DNA of 6,415 bases. Source: Candidatus Jidaibacter sp. GTDB lineage: Bacteria; Pseudomonadota; Alphaproteobacteria; Rickettsiales; Midichloriaceae. This document shows, piece after piece, positions 4,774 through 6,415 of the stretch (its first letter is position 1; each line of letters starts with the position of its first letter). Location of the stretch: positions 1-6,415 of the forward strand of contig JAJTHY010000139.1 in NCBI GenBank assembly GCA_021298045.1, given 5' to 3'. The notes beneath the pieces were generated by a model that had not been told where the DNA came from, did no database searches, and was given only the letters and a program-made list of their open reading frames with translations. Made by a program: the position numbers and the translations under genes.

Positions 4774-6131
4774 TCTGTAACAGCATTATGAGCCACAATT
4801 GCGCGCATAGTAGCCTCAACGTTATGCACTCTTATATAGTCTGCATTTCTAGACATTTGTGCGGAGATAACAGCGGTTTCAAGATCGCGTTCACTAGGTG
4901 GTAACATTAAAAAAGAATTCATGAAAAATTTTCGTGAGTGCCCCAACAATATTTGTAAGCCCATTTCCTTGAAGATATGTAGGTTTCTCATTATGTATAA
5001 GCACTGGCTTGGAGACTTATCAAAGCCTATACCTGGATCAAATATTATCTTATCTGGAGATACCCCCCTGCTAGTGAGATATTCAACTTTCTCTGTGGTC
5101 CAAAACATCAGTTGGTTTACAGGGTCTACATCAAAATTAATCAACTTATTTATACGAGTTGGAACCTCAATTGAATGCATAAGCACATATTTAAGTCCCG
5201 TAGCTGCTGCGATATCAACCATTTTATCATCACCTGCCCCGCTCACATCATTGATTATGCTTATGGGGTATTTATCTAACAAATGCTTGAAAACTTCTGG
5301 GTAAAAGCTATCTATGCTAAGTTTTATCTTTTTGCCTTGCCTAGTTAATTCATCGGTGATTGCCTTCAATACAGGGGTGAGATTTTCTAATTCTTCTTGC
5401 CAAGAAAGCTCAGGTTTGATTTTTTGTTTTTCTGTAAACTTGGCGGCATGGTTAACTCCAACGTTAGTTGACTGAGCTCCAATATCTAGGATATAAGCAC
5501 CTTCATCTAATATTTTTAGCGCCTGGTTAATAGCTTGATCTATATGAAAAAATTTTCCACCATCAGAAAATGAGTTTTTAGTAATGTTTAAAACCCCCAT
5601 AATTTTAGGCTCAAATGGTATAGTTCTTTTAAAGGTACCTACGTACTGCTTGAAATTGCCAATTATGCTTTCAATGGTTGACTGCAGCACTGGATGTTTG
5701 AAAGAAGGCGCAAGTTGGTAAAGAGGGATCATAACAAATGGTCGGTTGCAAGCTTCTTTATGCGGTATAATCAGCTCTTCTTTATTTAATATTAATTGAT
5801 TATAAAATATTATATCGATATCAATTATCCTAGGTGCCCAATGATCTGCTGGCGTGCGCCCAAGATCTCGCTCTATCTGCTTTATTGCCTTCAGTAATGC
5901 TAAGGGATCTAATTGGGTATCACCCATTATCACCATATTATAATATGGTATATTCCAGGATGATGGGGCGCCACTAGGCAATAAAGCTTCGTTTTCATAA
6001 ATAAAAGAGGCTTTAACATTGCTTAAAATTTTTTTAAGCGCTGCCACAGCTGAATGCAAGTTATCAAGGCGATTGCGTAAATTTGTGCCTAATGAGAGAA
6101 CGATGGTCATATTACTGTTTTTGGATACCAT
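4770..6131 (-). CDS. folKP: Bifunctional 6-hydroxymethyl-7,8-dihydropterin pyrophosphokinase / dihydropteroate synthase (FolK-FolP fusion)
   Basis: One polypeptide of 453 residues carries two consecutive cytoplasmic steps of folate synthesis. FolK pyrophosphorylates 6-hydroxymethyl-dihydropterin with ATP. FolP joins the product to p-aminobenzoate. The FolK half (about 8-160) opens with LSLGTN and has the HPPK signature HWAPRIIDIDII at 97-108. The FolP half (about 175-453) has IMGVLNITKNSFSDGG at 177-192 (N182), ILDIGAQST at 214-222, D274, N294, MH at 318-319, FDPGIGFDK at 364-372, SRK at 399-401 and RVH at 434-436. These are the expected pterin, phosphate and pABA contacts. The usual loop-2 STRPG reads STNVG (221-225), which is odd. 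The ATG at 6131 overlaps the upstream Rpn gene by 20 bases. The ATG at 6110, two codon-lengths after that gene's stop region (TAATATG), fits the FolK N-terminus better. Neither has a strong Shine-Dalgarno sequence, so translational coupling is likely. Similar fusions are known in Rickettsia. Confidence 0.95.
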   Translation of the reverse strand: MVSKNSNMTIVLSLGTNLRNRLDNLHSAVAALKKILSNVKASFIYENEALLPSGAPSSWNIPYYNMVIMGDTQLDPLALLKAIKQIERDLGRTPADHWAPRIIDIDIIFYNQLILNKEELIIPHKEACNRPFVMIPLYQLAPSFKHPVLQSTIESIIGNFKQYVGTFKRTIPFEPKIMGVLNITKNSFSDGGKFFHIDQAINQALKILDEGAYILDIGAQSTNVGVNHAAKFTEKQKIKPELSWQEELENLTPVLKAITDELTRQGKKIKLSIDSFYPEVFKHLLDKYPISIINDVSGAGDDKMVDIAAATGLKYVLMHSIEVPTRINKLINFDVDPVNQLMFWTTEKVEYLTSRGVSPDKIIFDPGIGFDKSPSQCLYIMRNLHIFKEMGLQILLGHSRKFFMNSFLMLPPSERDLETAVISAQMSRNADYIRVHNVEATMRAIVAHNAVTD

Positions 6132-6415
6132 GTTGCAGATCGTTTATCTCTTCTTCAGATAATCCTGTAAATTTAGAGATTAGATTTATAGCCAAACCCT
6201 CTGATAACATTTCGCGCGCCACTTCAATCTTGCCCTCGACCTTGCCCTCAGCCATTCCTTTGGCTATCCCTTTGGCTATCCCTTTGGCTATCCCTTTGGC
6301 TATTCCTTGAGCCATTCCTTCTTTTAAGCCCTCTTCTCTAGCCGTGGACATAACGTCAATATCAGTAAAAACATGCTTCTTATATGCAAAATAGCTATTA
6401 CGTTCTCCTACTGTC
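6112..6415 (-). CDS. Rpn family recombination-promoting nuclease / putative transposase, C-terminal part (5' end outside window)
   Basis: The frame is open to the right edge, so about 101 residues of the C-terminal part are visible and the catalytic PD-(D/E)XK core is not. Reading in from the edge, the residues run ERNSYFAYKKHV, then DVMSTAREEGLKEG, a glycine-every-four repeat, and finally EVAREMLSEGLAINLISKFTGLSEEEINDL split over the last 40 residues. This order is characteristic of Rpn/PDDEXK_2 proteins, which nick DNA and promote RecA-independent recombination in the studied E. coli members. They are abundant and often decayed in Rickettsiales. An internal ATG at 6349-6351 exists but would leave only the tail, so it is unlikely to be the real start. 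The gene ends inside the start region of folKP on the same strand. Whether the full gene is intact cannot be seen. Confidence 0.85.
   Translation of the reverse strand, partial: TVGERNSYFAYKKHVFTDIDVMSTAREEGLKEGMAQGIAKGIAKGIAKGIAKGMAEGKVEGKIEVAREMLSEGLAINLISKFTGLSEEEINDLQHGIQKQ
6250..6321. repeat. Six-unit 12-bp tandem repeat inside the Rpn gene
   Basis: GGCTATCCCTTT is repeated exactly three times at 6262-6297. It is flanked by degenerate units at 6250-6261, 6298-6309 and 6310-6321. On the coding strand each unit reads Lys-Gly-Ile-Ala, with Met-Ala, Gln or Glu variants at the edges. The CTTGCCCTC pair at 6229-6249 continues the 12-base period as Glu-Gly-Lys. Because the unit is four codons, gain or loss of copies keeps the reading frame. 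Confidence 0.9.

Noticed and set aside
4921..5304. 127-residue open frame on the + strand
   Set aside because: It lies entirely inside the FolP half of folKP, where all catalytic motifs are on the other strand.
6083..6310. Open frame on the + strand with repeated AIPL
   Set aside because: It is the antisense of the 12-bp repeat in the Rpn gene. Any such repeat stays open in several frames.

Overview
The window looks like a stretch of an AT-rich alphaproteobacterial chromosome, most likely an obligate intracellular member of the Rickettsiales or a similar endosymbiont. The reasons are a fused folate gene (folK-folP), a DUF2336 protein (a largely alphaproteobacterial family), an Rpn/PD-(D/E)XK 'transposase' tail, a decayed palindromic repeat of the rickettsial type, and a large unrecognised protein with F-box-like and leucine-rich-like stretches plus two C-terminal membrane segments. 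The lineage is inferred from gene content and was not checked by a search.

Layout from left to right. Positions 1-144 hold an open frame that may be the 3' end of a gene entering from outside. A promoter-like region and a short triple TAGGT repeat lead to a TTG-started D-alanyl-D-alanine carboxypeptidase on the + strand (238-1422). The 328 bases that follow separate two convergent genes. They hold no convincing gene, but carry a decayed palindromic element (1512-1612) and a 13-bp hairpin (1625-1676). A 508-residue unknown protein on the - strand (1751-3277) has a good promoter and ribosome binding site. Between it and a tRNA-Thr(UGU) gene (3512-3586, -) lies a 234-base spacer. This spacer contains a 9-bp perfect inverted repeat enclosing about 77 bases, competing hairpins and a perfect Shine-Dalgarno sequence with no start codon at normal spacing. 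A DUF2336 protein runs on the + strand (about 3655-4773). It meets the bifunctional FolK-FolP enzyme (4770-6131, -) tail to tail, the two stop codons sharing a TTAA. The FolKP start overlaps the end of an Rpn-family gene that enters from the right edge (6112-6415, -) and carries an in-frame 12-bp tandem repeat.

The recognisable functions are ordinary: peptidoglycan trimming, two consecutive steps of folate synthesis, and threonine decoding. The parts that reward a second look are the structured spacer beside tRNA-Thr, the effector-like 508-residue protein with a recent duplication in its linker, the altered loop 2 of the dihydropteroate synthase half, and the junction between a mobile-type Rpn gene and an essential-pathway gene. 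No CRISPR array, complete insertion sequence or clearly new multi-gene system is visible.
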